Below are positions 18,293-26,205 of a stretch of DNA of 64,000 nt, piece by piece; the stretch's first letter is position 1, and each line of letters starts with the position of its first letter. The notes below the pieces were generated by a model. It was not told where the DNA came from. It saw nothing but the letters and a program-made list of their open reading frames with translations, and ran no database searches. The translations under genes and the position numbers were made by a program. Location: positions 310,001 through 374,000 of the forward strand of contig NZ_RCZD01000001.1 in the NCBI RefSeq assembly GCF_006438725.1, written 5' to 3'. Source of the DNA: Ewingella americana (GTDB taxonomy: Bacteria; Pseudomonadota; Gammaproteobacteria; Enterobacterales; Enterobacteriaceae).

Positions 18293-20398
18293 TCACTTAC
18301 CACGCGACGCGATAATGTTTTCGGCGACATTGCGCGGTGCCTCGGCGTAATGGTTGAACTCCATGGTGTAGGTTGCACGGCCCTGCGACATCGATCGCAA
18401 CGTGGTCGAGTAACCAAACATCTCGGAAAGCGGCACTTCGGCTTTGATGATTTTGCCACCGCCGCCCGCGATCTCTTCCATACCCTGCACCGTACCGCGA
18501 CGTGAGGATAAATCCCCCATCACGCTGCCCGCATAGTCTTCCGGCGTTTCCACTTCGACGCGCATCATCGGCTCGAGTATCACCGGGCTGGCCAGGCGCG
18601 CAGCCTCTTTGAAACCAAAGATCGCCGCCATCCTGAACGCCATTTCAGAGGAGTCCACCTCGTGATATGACCCGAACGTCAGCGTCACTTTGACGTCCAC
18701 CACCGGGTAACCCGCCAGAATGCCGTTGTTCAGCGCTTCCACCACCCCTTTCTCTACTGCCGGGATGAATTCACGTGGGACCACGCCGCCTTTGGTGGCA
18801 TCGACAAACGCAAAGCCTTTGCCCGCCTCCTGCGGCTCCAGCGTAAACACCACGTGTCCGTACTGGCCTTTACCACCGGACTGGCGCACAAACTTGCCGT
18901 CCACATCTTTCACGGTTTTACGCACGGTTTCGCGGTAGGTCACCTGCGGTTTGCCAATATTGGCCTCAACGCCGAACTCACGCTTCATGCGGTCAACGAT
19001 GATCTCCAGATGCAACTCGCCCATGCCGGAGATAATGGTTTGCCCGGACTCTTCATCAGTACGGATACGGAACGACGGATCCTCCGACGCCAACCTTGAG
19101 AGCGCAATGCCCATTTTCTCCTGATCGGCCTTGGTTTTCGGCTCGATAGCCTGCGAGATCACCGGTTCCGGGAACTCCATGCGCACCAGCGTAATAATGT
19201 CCGTTGGGTCGCACAGTGTTTCACCCGTCGTCACATCTTTCAGGCCGACGCAGGCCGCGATATCACCCGCGCGGATTTCGTCGATTTCGATACGGTCATT
19301 GGCATACATCTGCACGATACGGCCAATGCGCTCTTTTTTTCCGCGAATTGGGTTGTAAACGCTGTCGCCTTTCTTCAGTACGCCGGAATAGACGCGCACA
19401 AACGTCAGCTGGCCGACGTAGGGATCAGTCATCAGTTTGAAGGCCAGCGCCGAGAATTTCTCGCTGTCATCGGAATGACGGAATATTTCATTACCGTCTT
19501 CGTCGGTACCGGCAATCGGCGGAATATCCAGCGGTGACGGCATCAGTTCGATCACCGCGTCGAGCATGCGCTGAACACCTTTATTTTTGAAGGCGCTGCC
19601 GCACAGCATCGGCTGGATCTCCCCCGCGATAGTCCGTATACGCAGGCCCTGGGTTATTTCGTCTTCAGATAATCCCCCCTCTTCGAGGTATTTATCCATC
19701 AGTGTCTCACTGGCTTCCGCCGCTGCAGAAACCATTTTCTCGCGCCACTCTTCGGCCAGCGTTTGCAGTTCAGCCGGAACCTCACCATAGCTGAAGGTCA
19801 TGCCCTGCGTTTCGTCATCCCAGTAGATCGCACGCATTTTGCGTAAATCCACCACGCCAATGAAGTGCTCTTCACTGCCGATCGGAATAACAATCGGTAC
19901 CGGATTGGCCTTCAGGCGGTCCACCATCATCTGGCGAACGCGGAAGAAGTCAGCACCCTGGCGGTCCATTTTGTTGACGAAAGCCAGACGCGGCACTTTG
20001 TATTTATTGGCCTGACGCCACACCGTTTCCGATTGTGGCTGCACGCCGCCGACCGAGTCATACACCATCACCGCGCCGTCGAGAACGCGCATGGAACGCT
20101 CCACTTCGATGGTGAAATCCACGTGTCCGGGGGTGTCGATAATATTGATGCGATGCGAATCAAACGAGTGATCCATCCCCTGCCAGAAACAGGTGACCGC
20201 AGCAGAAGTAATGGTAATGCCACGCTCCTGCTCCTGCTCCATCCAGTCCGTGGTCGCGCCGCCGTCATGCACTTCACCCAGCTTGTGATTCATGCCGGTG
20301 TAAAAAAGAATACGCTCAGTAGTGGTAGTTTTACCGGCGTCGATGTGTGCTGAGATACCAATATTGCGGTAGCGCTCGATGGGGGTTTGGCGAGCCAT
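18293..20398 (-). CDS. fusA: Second elongation factor G (EF-G paralogue)
   Basis: A 701-residue full-length EF-G. It has the P-loop AHIDAGKT (residues 17-24), DTPGH, NKMD and GSAFKNKG motifs, and all five domains through a C-terminal EARGK-like ASRGK. The domain IV tip [11 protein letters not shown] keeps the His needed for translocation, so it should be an active translocase. The usual fusA lies in the str operon with rpsL, rpsG and tuf; none is here. As remembered, about two thirds of residues match E. coli EF-G, with many changes in G' and domain II. It is therefore a duplicated or acquired paralogue, possibly for stress or for fusidic-acid-like inhibition (inference). It has its own terminator and divergent promoter. 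Confidence 0.93.
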   Translation of the reverse strand: MARQTPIERYRNIGISAHIDAGKTTTTERILFYTGMNHKLGEVHDGGATTDWMEQEQERGITITSAAVTCFWQGMDHSFDSHRINIIDTPGHVDFTIEVERSMRVLDGAVMVYDSVGGVQPQSETVWRQANKYKVPRLAFVNKMDRQGADFFRVRQMMVDRLKANPVPIVIPIGSEEHFIGVVDLRKMRAIYWDDETQGMTFSYGEVPAELQTLAEEWREKMVSAAAEASETLMDKYLEEGGLSEDEITQGLRIRTIAGEIQPMLCGSAFKNKGVQRMLDAVIELMPSPLDIPPIAGTDEDGNEIFRHSDDSEKFSALAFKLMTDPYVGQLTFVRVYSGVLKKGDSVYNPIRGKKERIGRIVQMYANDRIEIDEIRAGDIAACVGLKDVTTGETLCDPTDIITLVRMEFPEPVISQAIEPKTKADQEKMGIALSRLASEDPSFRIRTDEESGQTIISGMGELHLEIIVDRMKREFGVEANIGKPQVTYRETVRKTVKDVDGKFVRQSGGKGQYGHVVFTLEPQEAGKGFAFVDATKGGVVPREFIPAVEKGVVEALNNGILAGYPVVDVKVTLTFGSYHEVDSSEMAFRMAAIFGFKEAARLASPVILEPMMRVEVETPEDYAGSVMGDLSSRRGTVQGMEEIAGGGGKIIKAEVPLSEMFGYSTTLRSMSQGRATYTMEFNHYAEAPRNVAENIIASRGK

Positions 20399-20452
20399 AT
20401 AACGTCCTTACGTGATGGATGGCAAAGTTGACGATCTGTTCAGTACAGTTTT

Positions 20453-20509
20453 TCGTCATTTCGTTTTACGGAGCGTATAATACAACTGTACGTGTATATT
20501 CGTACAATT
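20453..20509. promoter_or_regulatory. Divergent promoter with inverted-repeat operator between EF-G and ArsR genes
   Basis: On the plus strand TCGTCA (20453) and TATAAT (20476) are 17 bp apart, a good sigma-70 promoter towards the ArsR-type gene. An inverted repeat AACTGTACG - 8 bp - CGTACAATT (20484-20509) covers its start point. On the minus strand TTGTAC within this repeat can act as -35 for the EF-G gene. One regulator could control both genes. Confidence 0.5.
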
Positions 20510-20597
20510 ATTTTTTCTATTGATGAAATCGGTGCATCAGCGAGCCCGCTGTAAAGTAAAGCGGGTATAGGCTATATTGCGCGGCCGGTAATCACCG

Positions 20598-20728
20598 AGA
20601 TACACCAACTGATATGCGCAATAGATTTCGCGTTGCATCAAGGCGGCAACTGAGTGAATCCCGGGAGCTTACATGAGTAAGTGGCCGGGATGAGCAAAGG
20701 CAGCCAACGCTGAGGCAACGTGAAAGAT
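20598..20728. repeat. ERIC (intergenic repeat unit)
   Basis: The central part contains GTGAATCCCGGGAGCTTACA and AGTAAGTGGCCGGGATGAGC, matching the well-known ERIC core (the targets of the ERIC1R and ERIC2 primers). Nested stems are visible: CGTTGC/GCAACG outside, GGCGGC/GCAGCC, and ATCCCGG...CCGGGAT inside. The ends are approximate. It lies in the transcribed leader of the ArsR-type gene. Confidence 0.9.
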
Positions 20729-20749
20729 GAAGCGCACGAGGATAAGCCA

Positions 20750-21103
20750 ATGATAGCCAATCACCCTGAGCGCGAGCAGATCCGCCTTGAAAACGTCCTG
20801 ACTGCCCTTGGCAATCCACTGCGTCTGGCCGTGGTACGCACGCTGGCAAAAGGCGGCGAACACCCTTGCGGCACGCTGTTGCAGGGGTTGTCGAAATCGA
20901 CACTGACACACCACTGGCGCGTACTGCGCGACAGCGGTGTTATCTGGCAGCGCCCGGACGGCCGCGCCAATTTACTGTCACTGCGCCGCGACGACCTCGA
21001 CGCCCGCTTCCCTGGCCTGCTTGCCTCTTTGCTCAACGCCATTGAATCGGACGGCATCACGCTGGAGTCCACTCAAAAACATATTTCTGAACAACATCTT
21101 TAG
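20750..21103 (+). CDS. ArsR-family winged-helix transcriptional regulator
   Basis: A 117-residue regulator. A helix-turn-helix spans residues 15-80, with LTALGNPLRLAVVRTLAKGG and the recognition segment STLTHHWRVLRDSGVIWQRP. No Cys pair typical of metal-sensing ArsR proteins is present in the recognition helix (it has LTHHW), so metal sensing is not indicated. The ATG at 20750 is preceded by GAGG and matches family N-termini; the ORF extends upstream by ten codons. Its last 4 bp overlap the convergent LysR gene. It could act at the divergent promoter shared with the EF-G paralogue. Confidence 0.85.
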   Translation: MIANHPEREQIRLENVLTALGNPLRLAVVRTLAKGGEHPCGTLLQGLSKSTLTHHWRVLRDSGVIWQRPDGRANLLSLRRDDLDARFPGLLASLLNAIESDGITLESTQKHISEQHL

Positions 21104-22017
21104 TTTTTCTCCAGTTGGGTGTGTACCAACTGACAAAACCTATTGATTATAGACGATGCGTGACTCTCCTCCCGCCGGGCGAGGTATAACGGTGCATAAA
21201 GCTGTGCCTGCGGCGAAAGCTTGAGAAATACCATGCCGTCGCCGCCCAGACGGGTCATCGACTCTGGCACGATCGATACGCCGAGACCCGCCCCGACCAA
21301 ACTCAGGCATGAGGTCAGGCGCGGCGCTTCCTGCACAATCTTCGGACTAAATCCGGCACGAAAACAGGCGGCAAGAATGGCGTCGTATAACCCCTGACCC
21401 GCAGGACGGCGATAGAGCACGAAGGATTCATTCGCCAGCATTTTCAGTGAAATAGGTTCATCAGCCGGTAAACCTGCCAGACGGTGACGCGCCGGGAGTG
21501 CCACCCTCATCGGTTCTTCCAACACCTTTTCCACCGCCAGTTCAGGGATCCCCTTAACCGGCATACGCACGAACGCCACGTCCACCCGCTGCGCCACCAC
21601 GGCCTGCAGTAATTCTCCACTGCCCGCTTCTTCCAACTGGGTGGTCACCGACGGATAAATCTCCCGGTATCGGCGCAGTAACTCAGGAACAAAAGCGTGC
21701 AGCGCTGATGAACTGGTAAAACCAATAGTGATATTTCCCTGCTTGCCTTGCGCCGCCCGTTGCATGGCGGCTTCGAGCTGATCGGCGCGGGTCAGTAGCG
21801 CTTGTGCTTCAAGTAACAGCACTTTCCCTGCGTCAGTGGGTATCACACCGCGCGGTTGGCGATGCAACAGCGCGACGCCAAATTCGGCCTCCAGCCCCTG
21901 CAATAAACGGCTGAGCGGCGGCTGCTGAATAAACAGGCGTTCAGCGGCAGCAGAGATGCTGCCCTGCTCCACCACGGTGACAAAAGCACGCAGTTTGCGC
22001 AGATCGAGTTTTGACAT
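21100..22017 (-). CDS. LysR-type transcriptional regulator
   Basis: The 305-residue protein has the N-terminal LysR winged helix (LRKLRAFVTVVEQGSISAAA, then QQPPLSRLLQGLE) and a C-terminal type 2 periplasmic-binding-protein effector domain from about residue 90. It is transcribed away from a chromate transporter gene pair, the usual arrangement for a LysR regulator of its neighbour. The effector is unknown. The gene overlaps the convergent ArsR gene by 4 bp. Confidence 0.93.
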   Translation of the reverse strand: MSKLDLRKLRAFVTVVEQGSISAAAERLFIQQPPLSRLLQGLEAEFGVALLHRQPRGVIPTDAGKVLLLEAQALLTRADQLEAAMQRAAQGKQGNITIGFTSSSALHAFVPELLRRYREIYPSVTTQLEEAGSGELLQAVVAQRVDVAFVRMPVKGIPELAVEKVLEEPMRVALPARHRLAGLPADEPISLKMLANESFVLYRRPAGQGLYDAILAACFRAGFSPKIVQEAPRLTSCLSLVGAGLGVSIVPESMTRLGGDGMVFLKLSPQAQLYAPLYLARREESHASSIINRFCQLVHTQLEKN

Positions 22018-22128
22018 ACCTTTTAGGTATCCTTAATGGTCATTAAAGGCATTAGACATCATGGCACGCTACCGCGCATGATGGCAAAAAAACCACGGCG
22101 TAATGCGCGATTGCAGGGACTTACCGTT

Positions 22129-22707
22129 ATGACACATCACTCCTTAGACACCCCTTCTGCTGACGCAGCAGATCTGACCTCCCCCGACTGCCGCCAGCTT
22201 TTTATGGGGTTTTTCGTGCTCGGCCTGACCGGTTTCGGCGGTGTGCTGCCGATGGCACGGCATATGCTGGTGGAAAAGCGCCGCTGGATGAGCAGCGAAC
22301 AGTTTGCTGAGTTGCTCGGCCTGTGCCAGTTCCTGCCGGGAGGAAATATCATTAATTTGTCGGTCGCGCTCGGTATGGAGTTTCGCGGGCTGCGCGGTGC
22401 GCTGTCAGCGCTGCTGGGTTTGATTCTGGCCCCGACACTCTGCGTGGTTTTGCTGGGTATGGTGTATGCGCGCTATCAGAATGACCCGCTGGTCGAGCAT
22501 CTGTTTGCCGGGCTGGCTGCCGCTGCAGGCGGGCTGTTACTTTCCACCGGGATTAAAATGCTGGCGCCGCTGTGGGGGAAATGGCTGCAACTGGCGATAG
22601 TCGTGGCCGGTGTTATCGCCATCGCCGGGCTGCGTCTGCCGATGCTGCCGGTAATGCTGGTGCTGTCTCCCATCAGTATCTTCATCTGCGCGAGGAGCAA
22701 AGCATGA
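22129..22707 (+). CDS. Chromate transporter family, short CHR subunit A
   Basis: A 192-residue membrane protein carrying one CHR domain. The typical opening is FFVLGLTGFGGVLPMARHML, followed by the CHR motif LCQFLPGGNIINLSVALG and about five hydrophobic segments. Short-chain CHR proteins work as pairs, equal to the two halves of ChrA, exporting chromate (or another oxyanion). The start at 22129 fits the domain; a longer frame from 22036 is basic and unlike the family. Its stop overlaps the start of the second subunit gene (ATGA). Confidence 0.88.
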   Translation: MTHHSLDTPSADAADLTSPDCRQLFMGFFVLGLTGFGGVLPMARHMLVEKRRWMSSEQFAELLGLCQFLPGGNIINLSVALGMEFRGLRGALSALLGLILAPTLCVVLLGMVYARYQNDPLVEHLFAGLAAAAGGLLLSTGIKMLAPLWGKWLQLAIVVAGVIAIAGLRLPMLPVMLVLSPISIFICARSKA

Positions 22708-23225
22708 GCCCGGTACTGGTCAGTCTGGCCTTGTTATTCACCCAGCTGTCAGTGCTGGCGTTTGGTGGCGGCAATACCATTTTGCCGGAGATGCAGCGCG
22801 AAGTAGTGCAAATTCATCAGTGGATGAGCGCCCAGGAGTTCAGCGCCTTGTTTGCACTGGCACAGGCGGCTCCTGGCCCGAATATGATGATCGTACCGCT
22901 GATTGGCTGGCAGGTAGCGGGATGGTCAGGTTTGCTGGTGTCATCGCTGGCAAAATTCGGCCCGTCATCGCTGATTACTCTCGTCGCGATGGGGGGCTGG
23001 AAGCGCTATAAGGACCGCCCATGGAGGCAGATAATTCAGCGCGGACTGGTGCCGGTTACTGTCGGTCTGGTGGCATCGAGCGGGTTGCTGATCGCCAAAG
23101 CCTCCGCCCCGACCTTACCGCTGGCCGGGGTGATCGCCCTCTGCACCCTGATGGCCCTGAGTAAACGGCTCCACCCGCTATGGGTGCTGGCGGTCGGTGC
23201 GCTGTTGGGGCTGGCCGTGGGGTGA
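22704..23225 (+). CDS. Chromate transporter family, short CHR subunit B
   Basis: This 173-residue partner has the CHR signatures LAFGGGNTILPEMQREVV and LAQAAPGPNMMIVPLIGWQV. GAGGAGC precedes the ATG, and translation is coupled to the first subunit by a 4-bp overlap. Together the two form a split ChrA. Regulation by the divergent LysR gene is likely from context. The transported ion is not proven by sequence. Confidence 0.9.
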   Translation: MSPVLVSLALLFTQLSVLAFGGGNTILPEMQREVVQIHQWMSAQEFSALFALAQAAPGPNMMIVPLIGWQVAGWSGLLVSSLAKFGPSSLITLVAMGGWKRYKDRPWRQIIQRGLVPVTVGLVASSGLLIAKASAPTLPLAGVIALCTLMALSKRLHPLWVLAVGALLGLAVG

Positions 23226-23378
23226 AGAAGGCGTGCGCTTTTTTGCCAGTTTCTTGAAGAGGTGCGAAGAGGATCGCAGCAATTTTTCGGAAATTGTTGA
23301 AAATGTGATGCAGGCTAATTGTAAGAATATCAACAAAGTGCCTCTTCTTTCCCTTGCCCGTGTTTATTAAGGATGATG

Positions 23379-25337
23379 ATGAATATCAACCCTCTGAGCC
23401 TTGCGGTTTCTGCCCTGCTTATCTCCACTGGCGCTTATGCTGCCAATACCCAGCCCGAACTCAGTCAGCGCGAAGTGAGAGTGCTCACCGTCGATGGCCT
23501 GCAATTTAAAGACCTTAACCATTCGGGCCAACTCGAACCCTATGAGGACTGGCGTCTGACGCCGCCGTTGCGCGCAGCGGATCTGATCAAGCGTATGACG
23601 CTGGAAGAGAAAGCCGGCGTGATGATGCACGGCTCCGCGCCAACCGCCAACAGCCCGATCGGCGCGGGTAAAAATTATGATATAACCGCGGCGAAAAAAA
23701 TGATTGATGACCAGAAGGTCAACAGTCTGATCACTCGCCTTTCCGCCGATGACGCGGCAACGTTTGCTGAAGAAAACAATAAACTTCAGGCTATCGCGGA
23801 AGGCACACGGCTGGGTATTCCGCTGACCATCAGCAGTGATCCGCGTAATTCGTTTGAATATCTCGACGGGGCCAGCACCTCAGCCGGTAAATTTACCCAA
23901 TGGCCGGAAACCCTCGGACTGGCGGCAATTGGCGATGAGAAACTCACCCGCCGTTACGCCGACATTATTCGCCAGGAGTACACCGCGGTCGGTATCCGTG
24001 AAGCCCTTTCACCGCAGGCCGATTTAGCCACCGAACCCCGCTGGGCGAGGATCAGCGGGACCTTCGGTGAAGACCCGACGCGGGTTCACAATATGGTGCG
24101 CGGTTATATTGAAGGCATGCAGAACGGACCCGACGGTCTCAATAGCGGCAGCGTGATTTCTGTCGTGAAACACTGGGTCGGTTATGGCGCGGCGCAGGAC
24201 GGTTACGACAGCCACAATGTGTATGGCAAGAACGCCACGTTCCCCGGTAATAACCTAAAAGAACATATTTATCCGTTTACCGGTGCATTTGAAGTTAACG
24301 TTGCCAGTGTTATGCCCACCTATTCGATTCTGAAAAACCTGATGATAGAAGGCAAAGAGGTGGAACAGGTCGGTGCCGGTTTTAATCATCAACTCCTGAC
24401 AGATATTTTACGCGGCCAGTACGGATTCAAAGGTGTGATCCTCAGCGACTGGTTGATCACCAACGACTGCGATGACGTCTGCATCAACGGCACCAAAGAG
24501 GGCGTCGAACCCGTACCGGGCGGAATGTCATGGGGTGTTGAAAACCTGACCCAGCAGGCGCGCTTTGTGAAAGCAGTGGAAGCGGGCGTGGATCAGTTTG
24601 GCGGCGTGACCGACTCTACTATGATCGTCAAAGCCGTAGAGGAGAAGCAACTGAGCGAAGCGCGGATTAATCAGTCGGTAGAGCGAATTCTGCAACAAAA
24701 ATTCCGCATCGGTCTGTTTGAAAATCCTTATGTCGATACGCAAAATGCGGCACAAACTGTCGGCCGTCAGGACTGGCAGAAAGAGGCCAACGCGGCGCAG
24801 GGCCGTTCACTGGTCTTGCTGCAAAACAGCGATAATCTGTTACCGCTGAAGAAAGGTAAAAAAGTGTGGCTGTACGGCATCGCGCCACAGGCCGCTGTAG
24901 CAGCCGGTTTCACGGTGGTCGATGCACCAGAAAAAGCCGATGTGGCGGTGATCCGGGCCCAGGCTCCGTTCGAACAACCGCATAAAAATTACTTCTTCGG
25001 CAAACGTCATCACGAGGGTTCACTGGCGTTCACCTCCGACAATGCTGATTACCAGGCCATCGTGAAAGCCAGTGCCAAAGTGCCGGTGGTGGTGACCGTC
25101 TATCTTGACCGCCCCGCCATCCTGACCCATGTGCAAAATAAAGCCAAAGCCATCATTGGTAACTTCGGCGTCAGCGATGCGGTACTGTTCAGCCGCCTGA
25201 CCAGCGATGAAGCCTACACCGGCAAACTGCCGTTTGAGCTGCCATCATCAATGGATGAGGTGCTGAAGCAGAAATCAGATCTGCCGCACGATACCGAAAA
25301 TCCGCTCTACCCGATTGGCGCAGGTCTGGCGCGTTAA
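23379..25337 (+). CDS. Periplasmic glycoside hydrolase family 3 (beta-glucosidase-like)
   Basis: A precursor of about 650 residues with signal peptide MNINPLSLAVSALLISTGAY, cleaved after YAA. The GH3 N-terminal TIM barrel carries GIPLTISSDPRN and the catalytic nucleophile Asp in GVILSDWLITND. A C-terminal alpha/beta sandwich follows (GRSLVLLQNSDNLLPLKKGK). There is no fibronectin-III tail as in BglX. Three ATGs are in a row; AAGG is best spaced for the third (23379). The likely job is trimming beta-linked glucosides or oligosaccharides in the periplasm; the substrate is unknown. It is monocistronic. Confidence 0.9.
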   Translation: MNINPLSLAVSALLISTGAYAANTQPELSQREVRVLTVDGLQFKDLNHSGQLEPYEDWRLTPPLRAADLIKRMTLEEKAGVMMHGSAPTANSPIGAGKNYDITAAKKMIDDQKVNSLITRLSADDAATFAEENNKLQAIAEGTRLGIPLTISSDPRNSFEYLDGASTSAGKFTQWPETLGLAAIGDEKLTRRYADIIRQEYTAVGIREALSPQADLATEPRWARISGTFGEDPTRVHNMVRGYIEGMQNGPDGLNSGSVISVVKHWVGYGAAQDGYDSHNVYGKNATFPGNNLKEHIYPFTGAFEVNVASVMPTYSILKNLMIEGKEVEQVGAGFNHQLLTDILRGQYGFKGVILSDWLITNDCDDVCINGTKEGVEPVPGGMSWGVENLTQQARFVKAVEAGVDQFGGVTDSTMIVKAVEEKQLSEARINQSVERILQQKFRIGLFENPYVDTQNAAQTVGRQDWQKEANAAQGRSLVLLQNSDNLLPLKKGKKVWLYGIAPQAAVAAGFTVVDAPEKADVAVIRAQAPFEQPHKNYFFGKRHHEGSLAFTSDNADYQAIVKASAKVPVVVTVYLDRPAILTHVQNKAKAIIGNFGVSDAVLFSRLTSDEAYTGKLPFELPSSMDEVLKQKSDLPHDTENPLYPIGAGLAR

Positions 25338-25376
25338 GACAGAAAGATTATTGAATTTAGGAGATTATTTTTTTTC

Positions 25377-25404
25377 AAAAAAAACGGGCACATAAGGTGC
25401 CCGT
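25377..25404. terminator. Bidirectional terminator between GH3 and Bor-type genes
   Basis: ACGGGCAC pairs with GTGCCCGT around a 5-nt loop. The minus strand continues with TTTTTTTT; the plus strand only with TACTATTTA. It is strongest for the Bor-type gene. Confidence 0.85.
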
Positions 25405-25461
25405 TACTATTTATAGTCAGTAAAGTTTATAGCCAGTAAAGACTATTCTTCTCAGCTTCAT

Positions 25462-25749
25462 TTATGAGCAGAAGACGCGTGCATCACGTGGTGTATAGAT
25501 GCCGAAAGTTACCATCCCCAGCAATACATCCGGGAAGGTTTCCTGAGCTTCAACGCGAACGACTTTATCGGCGCCGCCACAGACTTTTGCTGCATCAATG
25601 GATTTGCTCTGGCCAATTCCGCTCACAAAGAAGTGGTGTGTCGTCACTACTTTCGGCTTAGTCGCAATGCCCTGTCCCAGGTTGAAAGTCTGCTGTGCAC
25701 AACCGGTCAACAGTACGGCGAAAGCCGCTGTAAGTAATACTTTTTTCAT
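25462..25749 (-). CDS. bor: Bor-family outer-membrane lipoprotein
   Basis: This 95-residue lipoprotein has the lipobox LLTGC (signal MKKVLLTAAFAVLLTGCAQQ). The mature part closely follows phage lambda Bor: THHFFVSGIGQSKSIDAAKV, then CGGADKVV and LGMVTFGIYTPRDARVFCS. Bor is a lysogenic-conversion lipoprotein linked to serum resistance; chromosomal homologues are common. The start at 25749 is set by the lipoprotein signal; the upstream extension of the frame is not credible. There are no prophage genes around it. It is transcribed away from the TonB receptor across a region containing a Fur box. Confidence 0.92.
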   Translation of the reverse strand: MKKVLLTAAFAVLLTGCAQQTFNLGQGIATKPKVVTTHHFFVSGIGQSKSIDAAKVCGGADKVVRVEAQETFPDVLLGMVTFGIYTPRDARVFCS

Positions 25750-26205
25750 TAAAAAATTCCTATGAACCCTAATAAATAACACCGGCAAGCAAAGTGCTTT
25801 CCGACAAAACACTGACTGAAAAAGGGTTTCTTGTTGACGAAACCGCTGCAGTGAAGCCTGAGTGTTATCGGCACATACTTTTAAAAATGTAGGGAAAGTT
25901 GATATTAACCACGTTCTCCCTCCGGGCTTAGACCAAAACCTCACCTAATTCCATGATATTCATGCGGATAAAAATCCCCTCAGTTCACAACTTTTGAAAA
26001 AGTTCACTTGAAAATGTAAAATAATAATGATAACAATTATCATTAAGTTTAACATCTGCGCCAACTATTCCTAAATACACATTCTTTTGACCGGTGGGAA
26101 TCACTGCGCTGAAAAGTAGACCTCTGGGGTTCGTTTTTTACCGGTGACACATGTATGTCATCCATCACTCGATAATTTATTTTGTTATTTATAGGGACTT
26201 TGAAC
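25750..26205. promoter_or_regulatory. Divergent control region with Fur box
   Basis: AATGATAACAATTATCATT at 26026-26044 is a near-perfect Fur box (consensus GATAATGATAATCATTATC). It lies about 160 bp before the siderophore-receptor start and 280 bp before the Bor-type start. No ORF with a ribosome site is seen in the gap. Iron repression of the receptor is expected; an effect on the Bor-type gene is possible. Confidence 0.8.

Noticed and set aside
25462-25944. 160-residue form of the Bor-type protein
   Set aside because: The first 65 residues precede a perfect lipoprotein signal peptide; the real start is 25749.
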